A stretch of 33,945 bases of DNA from Propionibacteriales bacterium (GTDB taxonomy: Bacteria > Actinomycetota > Actinomycetes > Propionibacteriales > Nocardioidaceae). Shown one piece after another: positions 24,482 through 32,469 of the stretch. Position 1 is the stretch's first letter. The number at the start of each line of letters is the position of its first letter. The DNA is taken from positions 1 through 33,945 of the forward strand of contig WHTB01000013.1 in assembly GCA_009379735.1 (NCBI GenBank), in the 5' to 3' direction. Both the position numbers and the translations under genes were made by a program. The notes under the pieces are model-generated. The model ran no database searches. It saw only the letters and a list, made by a program, of their open reading frames with translations, and was not told the DNA's origin.

Positions 24482-24784
24482 CAGGCTGGCCTCTCCGGCC
24501 GCGCGGGCTGAACAACAGGTCAAGCGCAGTCAGGAATCCCTGGCCTCCGCGTCCGCGTGTGATCTCCCGGGGCGTAGGTCTTCGGGTGGCACCGACCTCG
24601 GCGGTGATGGCTTCGGCGCGGCTCGGTGCGTAGCCGAGCATGCCCGCCACCCACCAACGGGACCCGCTCGGTGCGCCACAGCGCCGCGACGCTGACGCGA
24701 ATTCACCGTTCCGGGCCCCGTCGCGAACGCTCGTGTTCGGTGACCGTCCTGACCTGGTCCTTGCCTGGCCGACGCGGAGGACAG
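24482..24784. other. 303-bp gap between the PEPCK-like gene and ribA
   Basis: No gene with convincing start and codon pattern was found here. A minus-strand frame is open across the gap but lacks a ribosome site, continues as a shadow of ribA, and gives an Arg-rich product I do not recognise. A short GGCC-tctcc-GGCC hairpin follows the PEPCK stop without a T-run. It may be decayed coding DNA. Confidence 0.4.
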
Positions 24785-25441
24785 TCACAGAACGAGCTCG
24801 TGTCCGAGACGGTCGCGCTTCGTTCCTAGGTACGCGGCGTTCTCGGGCCTGGCGAGGGACGGCATCGGCACCCGGCTCGCCACCGTCACCGTGCTCGCCT
24901 CGAGGGCCGCGACCTTGTCGGGGTTGTTCGTCATCAACGACACGGTCTGGACGCCGAGGTCCTGGAGGATCAGGGGGACCGCGCCGTACTCCCGGGCATC
25001 CACGGGGAGCCCTAGCTGCTGGTTCGCTCCGACGGTGTCCCACCCGAGATCCTGCAGGGCGTACGCCCGGAGCTTGTCGGCGAGGCCGATCCCCCGCCCC
25101 TCGTGCCCGCGCAGGTAGACGATCACGCCGAGCCCGATCTTCCCGATCTGCTGCTGGGCGGCCCGAAGCTGATCCCCGCAGTCGCACCGCAGCGAACCGA
25201 GAGCGTCGCCGGTGAGGCACTCGGAGTGGATCCGTACGGTCACCTCGGGCTTGTCACGCACCTCGCCGAGCAGCAGCGCGACGTGGTCCGACCCGGCGCG
25301 GTTGTCGTGGTAGCCAACGGCGACGAACCGGCCATACCGAGTCGGGAGGTCCGCCACGGCTACCCGCACGATCCGCTGTCTCAGCCTCGGCGTTGACCTG
25401 GTCGTGGCCGCGTCGTGCGTCCTGGACACCGCGCCCCTCAC
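24785..25441 (-). CDS. ribA: GTP cyclohydrolase II, stand-alone
   Basis: A 218-residue enzyme that opens GTP to the pyrimidine precursor of riboflavin. The zinc-binding HSECLTGDALGSLRCDCG has all three cysteines, RGHEGRGIGL is the following active-site loop, and RAYALQDLGWDTVGANQQLG and LMTNNPDK complete the RibA pattern. It is not fused to a RibB (DHBP synthase) domain, unlike many bacterial RibBA proteins. The GTG at 25441 overlaps the stop of the truncated PLP-enzyme gene upstream as GTGA. It is probably a second, accessory copy; a flavin supply for nearby flavoenzymes is speculative. Confidence 0.92.
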   Translation of the reverse strand: MRGAVSRTHDAATTRSTPRLRQRIVRVAVADLPTRYGRFVAVGYHDNRAGSDHVALLLGEVRDKPEVTVRIHSECLTGDALGSLRCDCGDQLRAAQQQIGKIGLGVIVYLRGHEGRGIGLADKLRAYALQDLGWDTVGANQQLGLPVDAREYGAVPLILQDLGVQTVSLMTNNPDKVAALEASTVTVASRVPMPSLARPENAAYLGTKRDRLGHELVL

Positions 25442-25965
25442 TGCGCAGCGAAGCCGGCGCCCACGATGGCGCGGTAGGCATCAGCGTCGGTGGCGCCCTC
25501 GGTGCAGACCAGGAGCACCGAGACATCCGTGTCGAGACCCAACGAGCGCCGGAGCGCGGGCGCGTTCTCTCCGGACAGCAGGGCCATCAGCCCAGCCAGC
25601 GCAGCGGCACCGGTCTCGCCCGCGGTGATCCCCGACGTGGCCAACGTGCGCATGGCCTCGCGCGCCCAGTCGTCATCTGTGGCCACGACCAGATCGAGAC
25701 CACGCGAGACGAGCGGCCACGCGACCTGCGACGGCGTGCCGCAGTTGAGTCCCGCCATGATCGACTCGTGTGGTCCGGGGACGGTCACCATCGTGCCGGC
25801 CCGGATCGACTCCAGCACGCAGTTCGCGGTCAGGGGTTCCACCCCGATGATCGTCGGTGCCGGCTCCGCCGCCTTGAAGTGGTTGACCGTCGCCGCCGCG
25901 AGTGCGCCGACCCCGACTGGGACCACGACGACGTCTGGTGCCGGCTGTTCAAGAGCGGCAAGCTG
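25438..25965 (-). pseudogene. Truncated PLP-dependent lyase (diaminopropionate ammonia-lyase/threonine dehydratase-like), C-terminal part
   Basis: The last 160 or so residues match the C-terminal half of diaminopropionate ammonia-lyase-like fold-type II PLP enzymes: VVVPVGVGALAAA, IIGVEPLTANCVLESI, IMAGLNCGTPS, TAGETGAAALAGL. Similarity continues upstream of the first possible GTG (25926) for about 13 codons (QLAALEQPAPDVV) and ends at an in-frame TAG (25966-25968). The N-terminal half, including the PLP lysine, is absent, and DNA beyond the break is unrelated and AT-richer. The gene is therefore broken by deletion or insertion. It still overlaps ribA by GTGA, showing an old operon. Confidence 0.8.
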
Positions 25966-26028
25966 CTAACGCCGAGCCCAGGCAGCGTCAAGGGTCGAGA
26001 GTAACTTGTGGGTGTTTTTGCTACTGGT

Positions 26029-26057
26029 AAAGAAAACGGGTCGCCACGTCGGTGGCG
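26029..26057 (-). terminator. Intrinsic terminator of the acyl-CoA synthetase gene
   Basis: On the minus strand the perfect 6-bp stem CGCCAC-CGAC-GTGGCG (26057-26042) is followed by ACCCGTTTTCTTT. It lies about 55 bp past the synthetase stop at 26112 and would also keep transcription out of the PLP-enzyme remnant. Confidence 0.6.
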
Positions 26058-26111
26058 TGTATGGCGCCCGTTTCTCAGGCTAGGCGTTCACGATGCGGCA
26101 CATGCTCGCAC

Positions 26112-27665
26112 TCAGTGCACCTGCTGCCGGAGGAGGTTCTTCTGGATCTTGCCGGTCGACGTGCGCGGGAGATCCTGGAACACCACGTGCTTGGGCACCT
26201 TGAACGCGGCGATGCGCGACCGGACATGGTCGCGCAGCTCCTCCACCGAGGCGGTCGCGCCGGAGCGCAGGGCGACGTACGCGACCGGCACCTCACCCCA
26301 ACGGTCGTCCGGAACCCCCACGACGGCCGACTCGAGGACGGCGGGGTGCTCGGCCAGGACGCGCTCCACCTCGACCGAGGCGATGTTCTCGCCTCCGGAC
26401 ACGATGATGTCCTTGGCCCGATCCTTGATCTCGACGTAGTGGTCGGGATGCATGACCGCCAGGTCTCCGGTCCGGAACCACCCGTCAACGGTCACCCGCT
26501 CGGTCGCCGCCTCGTCTCGGTAGTACCCGAGCATCACGTCGTTGCCCCGGGCGACGATCTCGCCGATCGTCTGCCCGTCAGCAGGCACGTCACCGCCCTC
26601 GGCGTCGACGACGCGCAGCGGCTCGGCGATGACGTTGCCCACTCCCTGCCGGGCGTTCAGCGTGGCGCGCTCGTCGGCCGGGCGGCCGTCCCACTCGGGG
26701 TGCCAGTCGTTGAGGGCGATCGGGCCGTACGTCTCAGTCAGGCCGTACAGATGGGTGACGTCCATGCCCAGGTCGGCCAACGACGCGATCAGGCTCGGTG
26801 ACGGTGGCGCGCCGCCGGTGTCGACCCTTACCCGGCGGTCGAGCGGTGGACCTGCCGCCTCAGCTGCGGCGGTGATCATCGAGAGCACGGTGGGTGCCGC
26901 GCTGAAGTGGCTGATCCCCTCGGTGCGGAGCAGCTGCCAGATCAGCGCCGGGTCGACCTTGCGGAGGCACACGCTCGTCGCCCCCGCAGCGACCGTGGCC
27001 CAGGTGAAGCACCAGCCGTTGCAGTGGAACATCGGCAGCGTCCAGAGATACCGCGTGTGTGCGTTCATCCGGGTGTGGAACGCCATCGCCAGAGCTTGCA
27101 GCGCCGCGCCCCGGTGGTGGTACATGACGCCCTTGGGGTCGCCGGTCGTCCCGCTGGTGTAGTTGATCGCCAGCAGCGCCCGCTCGTCGGTGCAGGAGTG
27201 GGGCTGGGGAGTCGACTCCGCGAGCAGGCGCTCGTACTCGTCGCCCGGCCCGCCCGCCACGACGCACCGCAGCCCGGTCGCGTCGGCAACCTGAGCAGCC
27301 TGCGCAGCGAACTCGTGCGTCGCGACCAGCACCCGTGCGCCGGCGTGCTGGATGATCTGCACCAGCTCACCCGCCGACAACCGCACGTTGAGCGGCACGA
27401 GTACGGCGCCGGCATCAGGCACTCCGTGGTGCAGCTCGAGCATCACCGCGCTGTTGGCGCACAACGCCGCGACGCGGTCACCCGGCCCGACACCGAACCC
27501 GGCCAGCAGACCGGTCAGGCGCATCGCCCGATCATGCAGCTGCGCGTACGTCAGCCTCAGGTCACCGTCGATCACCGCGACCCGGTCGGGCGTCACGAGC
27601 GCCGACCGCCGCAGGTACGCGGTCGGCGTCAGAGGGCTGAAGGTGAAGCTCGCCACGGTCGCCAC
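26112..27665 (-). CDS. Acyl-CoA synthetase, AMP-forming
   Basis: A 517-residue ANL-superfamily ligase that activates a carboxylic acid to its CoA thioester via an acyl-AMP. Motifs are YTSGTTGDPKGV (phosphate loop), DTGGAPPS, LYGLTETYGP (adenine site), GWFRTGDLA, IKDRAKDIIVSGGENI (hinge) and the catalytic lysine in TSTGKIQK. The HCNGWCF segment and overall pattern fit the medium/long-chain FadD3/AlkK-like group. The start is GTG 27665; GTG 27656 is possible. An aromatic or fatty acid substrate cannot be distinguished. Confidence 0.92.
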   Translation of the reverse strand: MATVASFTFSPLTPTAYLRRSALVTPDRVAVIDGDLRLTYAQLHDRAMRLTGLLAGFGVGPGDRVAALCANSAVMLELHHGVPDAGAVLVPLNVRLSAGELVQIIQHAGARVLVATHEFAAQAAQVADATGLRCVVAGGPGDEYERLLAESTPQPHSCTDERALLAINYTSGTTGDPKGVMYHHRGAALQALAMAFHTRMNAHTRYLWTLPMFHCNGWCFTWATVAAGATSVCLRKVDPALIWQLLRTEGISHFSAAPTVLSMITAAAEAAGPPLDRRVRVDTGGAPPSPSLIASLADLGMDVTHLYGLTETYGPIALNDWHPEWDGRPADERATLNARQGVGNVIAEPLRVVDAEGGDVPADGQTIGEIVARGNDVMLGYYRDEAATERVTVDGWFRTGDLAVMHPDHYVEIKDRAKDIIVSGGENIASVEVERVLAEHPAVLESAVVGVPDDRWGEVPVAYVALRSGATASVEELRDHVRSRIAAFKVPKHVVFQDLPRTSTGKIQKNLLRQQVH

Positions 27666-27705
27666 CCTACTGATCCGCGGGCCACCGATCGGCCTGCCAC
27701 AGTTG

Positions 27706-28836
27706 TCAGACGACTCGTGGGGTGTGGGACGGCATGCCGGCGCTGACAGCGGTGCCGGCGAGGAGGGCGGCCGCGCCGCAGAGCACCGTCGTCCAGGCCA
27801 ACGCTCCGGCTGGACCGACCTGATCGGCCATCACCCCCGCCAGCCAAGGTCCGACCGTCTGGCCCGCGGCGAAGACGATGGTGAGGGCCGCCAACGCGCC
27901 GGTGAGCGCCTCAGGCGACGTCACGGATCGGACCAACGAGGTCACCGCGGCCGGAACTGCCATGAACGTCGCCCCGTACGCAAGGGCCGAGACGAGGACG
28001 ACCGCGGGCGAGGAGCTGAGGAGTGCGAGTGCCGAGGCGCCGCTGACCACAGCGAGCAGGGTCGCGAGTACGCGCCTTCCGGGCCAGCGGCGGATGGGCC
28101 GACTCCATAGACCTGGCGCGGCCATCACCGCCGCCCCGAGGAGCGACCACGTCACGGCGGTCTGCAGTGGCGTCGCGCCTCGATCGACCAGGTAGGCGGA
28201 CAGGAAGGTGATGTAGGCGATATAGCCGATGGCAAAGAGCAGGTAGGTGACCGCGAGCCAGATGAGAGGCCGAAGTGAGCCCGTCGACCCGGCCACCCGT
28301 GCTCGCTGGTCGGTCCCGGCCGCCGTCCAGCTCAACGCAACTGCTACACCGGCGACAAGCGCCATCCCGACCCACGCCACCGGCCAGCGATCGGGGTGCA
28401 GGTCGAGGAGGAACGGCAACGTGGCGCCGCAGAGCAGGATGCCGAGTCCGGCCCCGGCGAAGTAGACGGCGCCAGGGGCGATGACCGCTCCCGTGATGAA
28501 GACCAGCCCGCCGCCGATCCCCGCAAACGCCCGCGCCAGCAGCAGTCCCTCGTACGCGTCGCCGACGGCGGTCGCGGCGAGCGAGACCGCGCAGACGACC
28601 ATGCCGGCGCGGAAGGTGAACGCGGTCCCGAACCGGCGGGCCAGGGGTGCCGTGATCATCGCACCGGCCAGATAGCCGAGCCCGTTCGCGGTGGTGATCG
28701 TGCCAGCCGCGGCGTAGGTCCAGCGCAAGTCGTCGGACATGGCGGGCAGCAGCAGGCCGTACGCGAAACGGCCGAGCCCGATGGCAGTGGCAGTGCCCAG
28801 CGCCATGCGCGCCGCCTGCCAACGGCGCTCGGTCAC
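27706..28836 (-). CDS. YbfB/YjiJ-type MFS transporter
   Basis: A 376-residue protein with about twelve helices. The N-terminal IGLGRFAYGLLLPAMSDDL and NGLGYLAGAM are characteristic of the YbfB/YjiJ branch of MFS, whose substrates are poorly known. The GTG start at 28836 overlaps the hydrolase stop as GTGA, so it is second in a two-gene unit with the hydrolase. Confidence 0.88.
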   Translation of the reverse strand: MTERRWQAARMALGTATAIGLGRFAYGLLLPAMSDDLRWTYAAAGTITTANGLGYLAGAMITAPLARRFGTAFTFRAGMVVCAVSLAATAVGDAYEGLLLARAFAGIGGGLVFITGAVIAPGAVYFAGAGLGILLCGATLPFLLDLHPDRWPVAWVGMALVAGVAVALSWTAAGTDQRARVAGSTGSLRPLIWLAVTYLLFAIGYIAYITFLSAYLVDRGATPLQTAVTWSLLGAAVMAAPGLWSRPIRRWPGRRVLATLLAVVSGASALALLSSSPAVVLVSALAYGATFMAVPAAVTSLVRSVTSPEALTGALAALTIVFAAGQTVGPWLAGVMADQVGPAGALAWTTVLCGAAALLAGTAVSAGMPSHTPRVV

Positions 28837-29678
28837 CCGATGGCTCGCAACCGCCGGTCCAGGAAGGACACGACAGTACGGGTGAGCGCGACCCGATGGT
28901 CGGACAGGGCGTGGTCGGTGGGAAAGATGTCGTGCTCGAGCTGGACCACCGGCCAGGTGCGGTAGCTGTCGACCACCGGCCAGTGATGCAGGTCGGCTGG
29001 CGTCACGGCGTCCCGGCTCGTGCCGAGGAGCAGGACCGGGCGGTCGGCCAGCGGTGCAGCGAGCCGGGACAGACACCACCTATCGCCGGCCGCCTCCATC
29101 TCCGCTACCAGCGCTTCGCCGCTGGTGTCTCTCAGGGGCAGGAGCTCGTCGTCGAATGCATCGACCAGCGCGGCCCGCAGCCTGGCGTCGGCGGTGGCCG
29201 CCGACGCAGCTGCCCCCATGTCGAAGCCGGCCACCGAGACAACCGCGGCGACCGTCGGGTCGGCCGCCGCTGCCATCAGCCCCGCGAAACCGCCCAGGCT
29301 GTGGCCGACGAGGGCGAGCCGCTGTGTGTCCAGTCGATGGCGGGCCGAGAACTCGTCCACGCGGACGACCTCGACGGCCCGCGCCGCGTCTTCGAGGACA
29401 TGCGCCCACGACCAGGAGCCGCCCACTCCCCAGGAGCCGCGGTAGTGGAACACCAGTGCTGCGTACCCGGCTCGACGTAGCGCCTGCGCCAGGTCGAAGT
29501 TCCGCTCGAAGCCGGGGAAGCCGTGCAGCAGCACGACGACGGGGTGAGGGCCAGGACCGGCGGGCAGATGCAGAACCCCGATCAGCGGCGTGCCACCGCT
29601 GACGATGGTGACCGATGGCGTACTGGCTGTCGGCGTCAGACCGAGCGGCGGGTCGTCGCTGAGATAGCCAGCGGCCAT
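28833..29678 (-). CDS. Alpha/beta hydrolase
   Basis: A 281-residue cytoplasmic hydrolase with the oxyanion motif VLLHGFPGFERNF, nucleophile elbow GHSLGG, acid residue in GTSRDAVTP and the late His in FPTDHALSDHR. The fold fits esterases/dienelactone-hydrolase-like proteins; the substrate is unknown. The ATG is set by GGAGGG just upstream. It is divergent from the TetR gene, which probably controls it through the two sites at 29695-29744. Confidence 0.88.
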   Translation of the reverse strand: MAAGYLSDDPPLGLTPTASTPSVTIVSGGTPLIGVLHLPAGPGPHPVVVLLHGFPGFERNFDLAQALRRAGYAALVFHYRGSWGVGGSWSWAHVLEDAARAVEVVRVDEFSARHRLDTQRLALVGHSLGGFAGLMAAAADPTVAAVVSVAGFDMGAAASAATADARLRAALVDAFDDELLPLRDTSGEALVAEMEAAGDRWCLSRLAAPLADRPVLLLGTSRDAVTPADLHHWPVVDSYRTWPVVQLEHDIFPTDHALSDHRVALTRTVVSFLDRRLRAIG

Positions 29679-29694
29679 GATCCCTCCTAGTTGG

Positions 29695-29744
29695 TACCGA
29701 TCGGTTCGATGCAGCGGAGACTAGCATGACAGTAACGGTCGGTA
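29695..29744. promoter_or_regulatory. Two TetR-type operator sites in the divergent promoter
   Basis: TACCGATCGGTT (29695-29706, containing the palindrome ACCGATCGGT) and AACGGTCGGTA (29734-29744, inverse TACCGACCGTT) lie in the 76-bp gap between the hydrolase and TetR genes. Each is close to one start codon. They resemble sites used by actinobacterial TetR proteins encoded next door. Confidence 0.6.
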
Positions 29745-29754
29745 CTATGTCCGC

Positions 29755-30336
29755 ATGCCCGTCGCCAAAGGCACCGCCCTCGACCCCGCGGAGACCCGGG
29801 CCGGGATCGTCCGCTCCGCCACCACGCTGCTGTACCAGCGAGGTCTGGCTGGCATCGGCGTAGCCGAGCTGTGCACGACCATGGGCATCTCGAAGGAAAC
29901 GCTGTATCGCCACTTCGGCTCGAAGAACGGACTCATCCACGCGGTATTGACGGCGCGAAGCGACCACGTCGTACGTTGGCTGGACGACGCGGTGAAGGAG
30001 GCCGGCGACGACCCCGACGACCAGGTCACCGCTGTCTTCGATGCCCTCGGTCGATGGCACGCCGAGCTGTCCTTCCGCGGCTGCGCCATCGTCAATGCCG
30101 CCACCCAGCAGTACGACGTCGAGATTCGCGCGCTCGCCGGTCGCCACCTCGGCCGCCACCGCGCGCTGCTCACCCGCATCGCCCACGACGCCGGCGTGCG
30201 CGACGAGGTCACGGTGGGCAAGCAGCTCTTGGCGCTGCTGGAAGGGTCCACCGTGCTCGCCAGCCTCGGCGGGGACACCGACGCCGCTTCGGTTGCCAAG
30301 GATGCTGCCCACGCGCTGATCCAAGCCGGTCGCTGA
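29755..30336 (+). CDS. TetR-family transcriptional regulator
   Basis: A 193-residue repressor. The N-terminal helix-turn-helix is AELCTTMGISKETLYRHFGSKNGLI (about 39-63); the C-terminal ligand domain contains LSFRGCAIVNAATQQYD, of the kind seen in the TetR_C group near CGxxF/GC-type motifs. The ATG at 29755 is preceded by another at 29747 out of frame. It likely represses itself and the hydrolase/MFS pair in response to a small organic ligand. Confidence 0.88.
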   Translation: MPVAKGTALDPAETRAGIVRSATTLLYQRGLAGIGVAELCTTMGISKETLYRHFGSKNGLIHAVLTARSDHVVRWLDDAVKEAGDDPDDQVTAVFDALGRWHAELSFRGCAIVNAATQQYDVEIRALAGRHLGRHRALLTRIAHDAGVRDEVTVGKQLLALLEGSTVLASLGGDTDAASVAKDAAHALIQAGR

Positions 30337-30395
30337 CGACAGCCCAGGATGCGCAACTGCACCGCGTCCTCGCTGCTCGTGCAACGCGCGACCTT

Positions 30396-30466
30396 GTGTC
30401 CCCGGAATGCGTACCGCCGCAGAGATTATCTGCGGTTTCGCGACACGTGTTCCCAGAATGCGTCCG
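30396..30466. repeat. Paired 20-bp imperfect repeats flanking a hairpin
   Basis: The 30337-30672 gap holds no convincing gene. It contains two related stretches, 30396-30415 and 30447-30466, sharing GTGT-x-CCC-x-GAATGCGT and starting 51 bp apart. Between them lies a perfect 7-bp hairpin CCGCAGA-GATTA-TCTGCGG (30417-30435), followed by only three T. The hairpin could end TetR transcription. The repeats are unexplained. Confidence 0.45.
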
Positions 30467-30557
30467 GTGCGGAGAGGTGCATCCCTTGGCGCGAAGAACT
30501 GGGGCAGATGCGCTGTCTCGGCGAGAGCGTGGGGAACGGGCAGGCGCTATCCCTGCC

Positions 30558-30587
30558 TTGACCGGGAGTGGGAGCGGCGCCTAAAAT
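30558..30587 (+). promoter_or_regulatory. Sigma70-type promoter of the VOC gene
   Basis: TTGACC (30558-30563) and TAAAAT (30582-30587) are separated by 18 bp, the best-looking promoter in the window. Transcription would begin near 30594, at the edge of the tandem operator 30592-30626. Confidence 0.6.
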
Positions 30588-30591
30588 CCAC

Positions 30592-30626
30592 TTCTGCTGG
30601 ATGGAACATTTTTCTATACAGCAGAA
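30592..30626. promoter_or_regulatory. Tandem IclR-type operator downstream of the VOC promoter
   Basis: TTCTG-CTGGA-TGGAA (30592-30606) and TTCTA-TACAG-CAGAA (30612-30626) are 20 bp apart and fit TTC-N9-GAA twice. The outer arms also form a perfect 9-bp inverted repeat (CTTCTGCTG 30591-30599 with CAGCAGAAG 30619-30627). The position, directly after the -10, implies repression by blocking RNA polymerase. Confidence 0.6.
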
Positions 30627-30672
30627 GGTCGCGGGAGCGGGCGCATAGCCCGTCATGACGGAAGGGGCGCGC

Positions 30673-31065
30673 ATGCGCATTCGGCACATGGGCTTCGTGG
30701 TATCGGACCTGGAGCGGTCTGCTGAGTTCTACGAGCAGGTGCTCGGCTTCAAGCGTCTCGGTGGGGCTCGCAAGCCAGGGCACTTCCCGGGTATGGCGAT
30801 GGATCTGTCCGACGGTGAGGTCAACTTCTCCTTGCTGCAGCCTGGTGACGACATCGATCGACAGTCATGGTCGCAGGGGACATTGGGCCCGAACCACATC
30901 GGGGTGACGATCGAGGACACCGGCCGGGTCGCGAGTGCGCTCAAGGAGCGGGGCGTTGAGATCTACGGCGCCGAGCAGGCAGATCCGCCGCGCTTCTTCA
31001 AGTTTCGCGACCCCGACGGCGTTGAGGTCGATGTGGCCACGCCCGAGCGCGGCTGGAAGCGCTGA
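30673..31065 (+). CDS. VOC-superfamily (glyoxalase/bleomycin-resistance fold) protein
   Basis: A 130-residue single-unit VOC protein. The four usual metal-site positions look occupied: His in IRHMGFVV, Glu in DGEVNFSLL, His in PNHIGVTI, Glu in DPDGVEVDV. Such proteins may be isomerases, lyases, epimerases or small dioxygenases. At this length it is not a typical two-domain extradiol dioxygenase, so it does not clearly supply the missing ring-cleavage step. The ATG at 30673 is chosen for GGAAGGGG five bases upstream; ATG 30655 lacks a site. The shared operator links it to the dioxygenase 1 operon. Confidence 0.88.
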   Translation: MRIRHMGFVVSDLERSAEFYEQVLGFKRLGGARKPGHFPGMAMDLSDGEVNFSLLQPGDDIDRQSWSQGTLGPNHIGVTIEDTGRVASALKERGVEIYGAEQADPPRFFKFRDPDGVEVDVATPERGWKR

Positions 31066-31109
31066 CGGCTCGACCGTAGCCGTACGCCTGGGGCGTCAGG
31101 CCCCTTAAC

Positions 31110-32303
31110 GTGTCTGTGGTGGGTGGACGACTCTCCTGGTGGCTGCTCGCGATCTTGGCGAGCCAGTTCCTGGTGCAGCTCACGGTCTCCATGACCCGAC
31201 CTGTGACGAGCTACCGGCTGCTGGCCCAAGGCGCCGATGCAGCCTCCGTCGGCCTGGTGGCGGCCGTGTTCGCCCTGCCGGCGATGTTCCTCGCCCTGTC
31301 GTTCGGCCGATGGTCCGATCGACGCAATCCCGGCGTGATGCTCGCCGTCGGAGCGGTTCTGACGACGGTGGGCGCCTTCGCGCTTTCTCGGTCCACCTCC
31401 GTGTTCGGGCTGGCCGGTTGGACCGCCCTTCTTGGCATCGGTCACCTCTCGCAGGTGGTCGGAGCGCAGAGCCTCGTCGCGTATCGATTCTCCGCCACCG
31501 ACGCGGTGACGAGCTTCGGTCTGCTCACGGTCTCGGGGTCACTCGGACAGATGTGCGGGCCGCTGATCGGCGGCTGGCTGGCGGAGGCAGAAGGTGGCCT
31601 CCCGACGACACAGTCCACCTCCCTGAGCTTGACTGTTGCCGCTCTCGTCGGACTCGCCGCGGTTGCCGTGGCAGCCGCTACCGTCTCGGCGAAGGCCAAG
31701 GGCACTCACGACGCGGAGCCGGCTGCACCGGACTCTGCCGTGACCATGCTCAGGACGCGAGGAATGCCCGCTGTGCTGCTGGCAAGCTTCGGCTCGAAGG
31801 GCTCGACGGACCTCGTCACGGCCTTCCTCCCCGTCCTTGGGACCGAGCTCGGACTCGGGGCGAGGTCAGTAGGAGGGCTCCTCAGCCTGAGCGCCGGAGC
31901 GGCCATCCTGGCGCGCGCCCTGATGCCCTGGCTCGTCCACCGCGCACGCACTGAGGTCCTCTTGGGCCTGAGTACGGCGATCTCCGGAGCATGCGCCTTC
32001 GGCCTGCTGGTAGGACCGCCGATCGCTGCGCTGGCAGGTCTGATGATCGTGCTCGGGTTCCTGCTTGCCCTTGCGCAGACGGTCTCGATGGTGCAGGTCG
32101 CGTCGCTCGCCTCGGCGCGGAGCAAGGGGTCTGCACTGGGAATGCGACTGGCCAGCAACAGGGCCGGCCAAGTGGCCATCCCGGGTCTCGGGGGTGTGAT
32201 CTCCGGGCTGGCCGGGGTGTCTGCCGCCTTCGGTCTGCTTGGGGTGATGATGCTGTCGATCGGCCTGGTGGTTCTTCGCAGCGTCCCTCGCGGCGAGACC
32301 TGA
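31110..32303 (+). CDS. MFS transporter
   Basis: A 397-residue major facilitator with about twelve helices. The loop between helices 2 and 3 is FGRWSDRRNPGVML, a classic MFS motif A variant, and a basic central loop follows KAKGTHDAEP. The substrate is unknown. The start is GTG at 31110 without a clear ribosome site (GTG 31116 is an alternative), 44 bp after the VOC gene, so co-transcription from the VOC promoter is likely. Dispersed repeat copy B follows its stop. Confidence 0.87.
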   Translation: MSVVGGRLSWWLLAILASQFLVQLTVSMTRPVTSYRLLAQGADAASVGLVAAVFALPAMFLALSFGRWSDRRNPGVMLAVGAVLTTVGAFALSRSTSVFGLAGWTALLGIGHLSQVVGAQSLVAYRFSATDAVTSFGLLTVSGSLGQMCGPLIGGWLAEAEGGLPTTQSTSLSLTVAALVGLAAVAVAAATVSAKAKGTHDAEPAAPDSAVTMLRTRGMPAVLLASFGSKGSTDLVTAFLPVLGTELGLGARSVGGLLSLSAGAAILARALMPWLVHRARTEVLLGLSTAISGACAFGLLVGPPIAALAGLMIVLGFLLALAQTVSMVQVASLASARSKGSALGMRLASNRAGQVAIPGLGGVISGLAGVSAAFGLLGVMMLSIGLVVLRSVPRGET

Positions 32304-32344
32304 CGACCGATCGGGCGGCCAGCGCAACTGACCCCGGGCCGCCG

Positions 32345-32424
32345 CCCCACCTGGTCCTCGCACGCCCCGCGCCTTGCAAGACTCGGACTGTCCATGGAAC
32401 ACGCGGTTACGCCTCGTCCACGGC
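32345..32424 (+). repeat. Dispersed 80-bp repeat, copy B
   Basis: This is the inverted partner of 7937-8016, about 68 of 80 positions identical, ungapped. It begins 41 bp after an MFS stop in the same sense as that gene, just as copy A does after the other MFS gene. The short word GCCTCGTCCAC at its end is repeated once more at 32432-32442. It could be a 3'-end element or a dispersed genomic repeat. Confidence 0.75.
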
Positions 32425-32469
32425 GGCTAAGCCTCGTCCACAGCTGCGGCGGCGTCGCCGCCGGTCCGG

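Noticed and set aside
22499-24523. 674-codon minus-strand frame opposite the PEPCK-like gene
   Set aside because: The plus-strand product aligns with PEPCK along its full length; the antisense product has no recognisable domain.
24482-24784. Transposase or recombinase remnant between the PEPCK-like gene and ribA
   Set aside because: The open minus-strand frame gives no recognisable catalytic motif and there are no terminal inverted repeats.
30673-31065. VOC gene as an extradiol ring-cleavage dioxygenase for the pathway
   Set aside because: At 130 residues it is a single VOC unit, whereas type I extradiol enzymes are about twice as long or longer. The role is left open.
31083-31110. GGGGC-GTCAG-GCCCC as a terminator after the VOC gene
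   Set aside because: The stem is only five pairs and is followed by TTAA, not a T-run. The gap to the next gene is 44 bp, which favours co-transcription.
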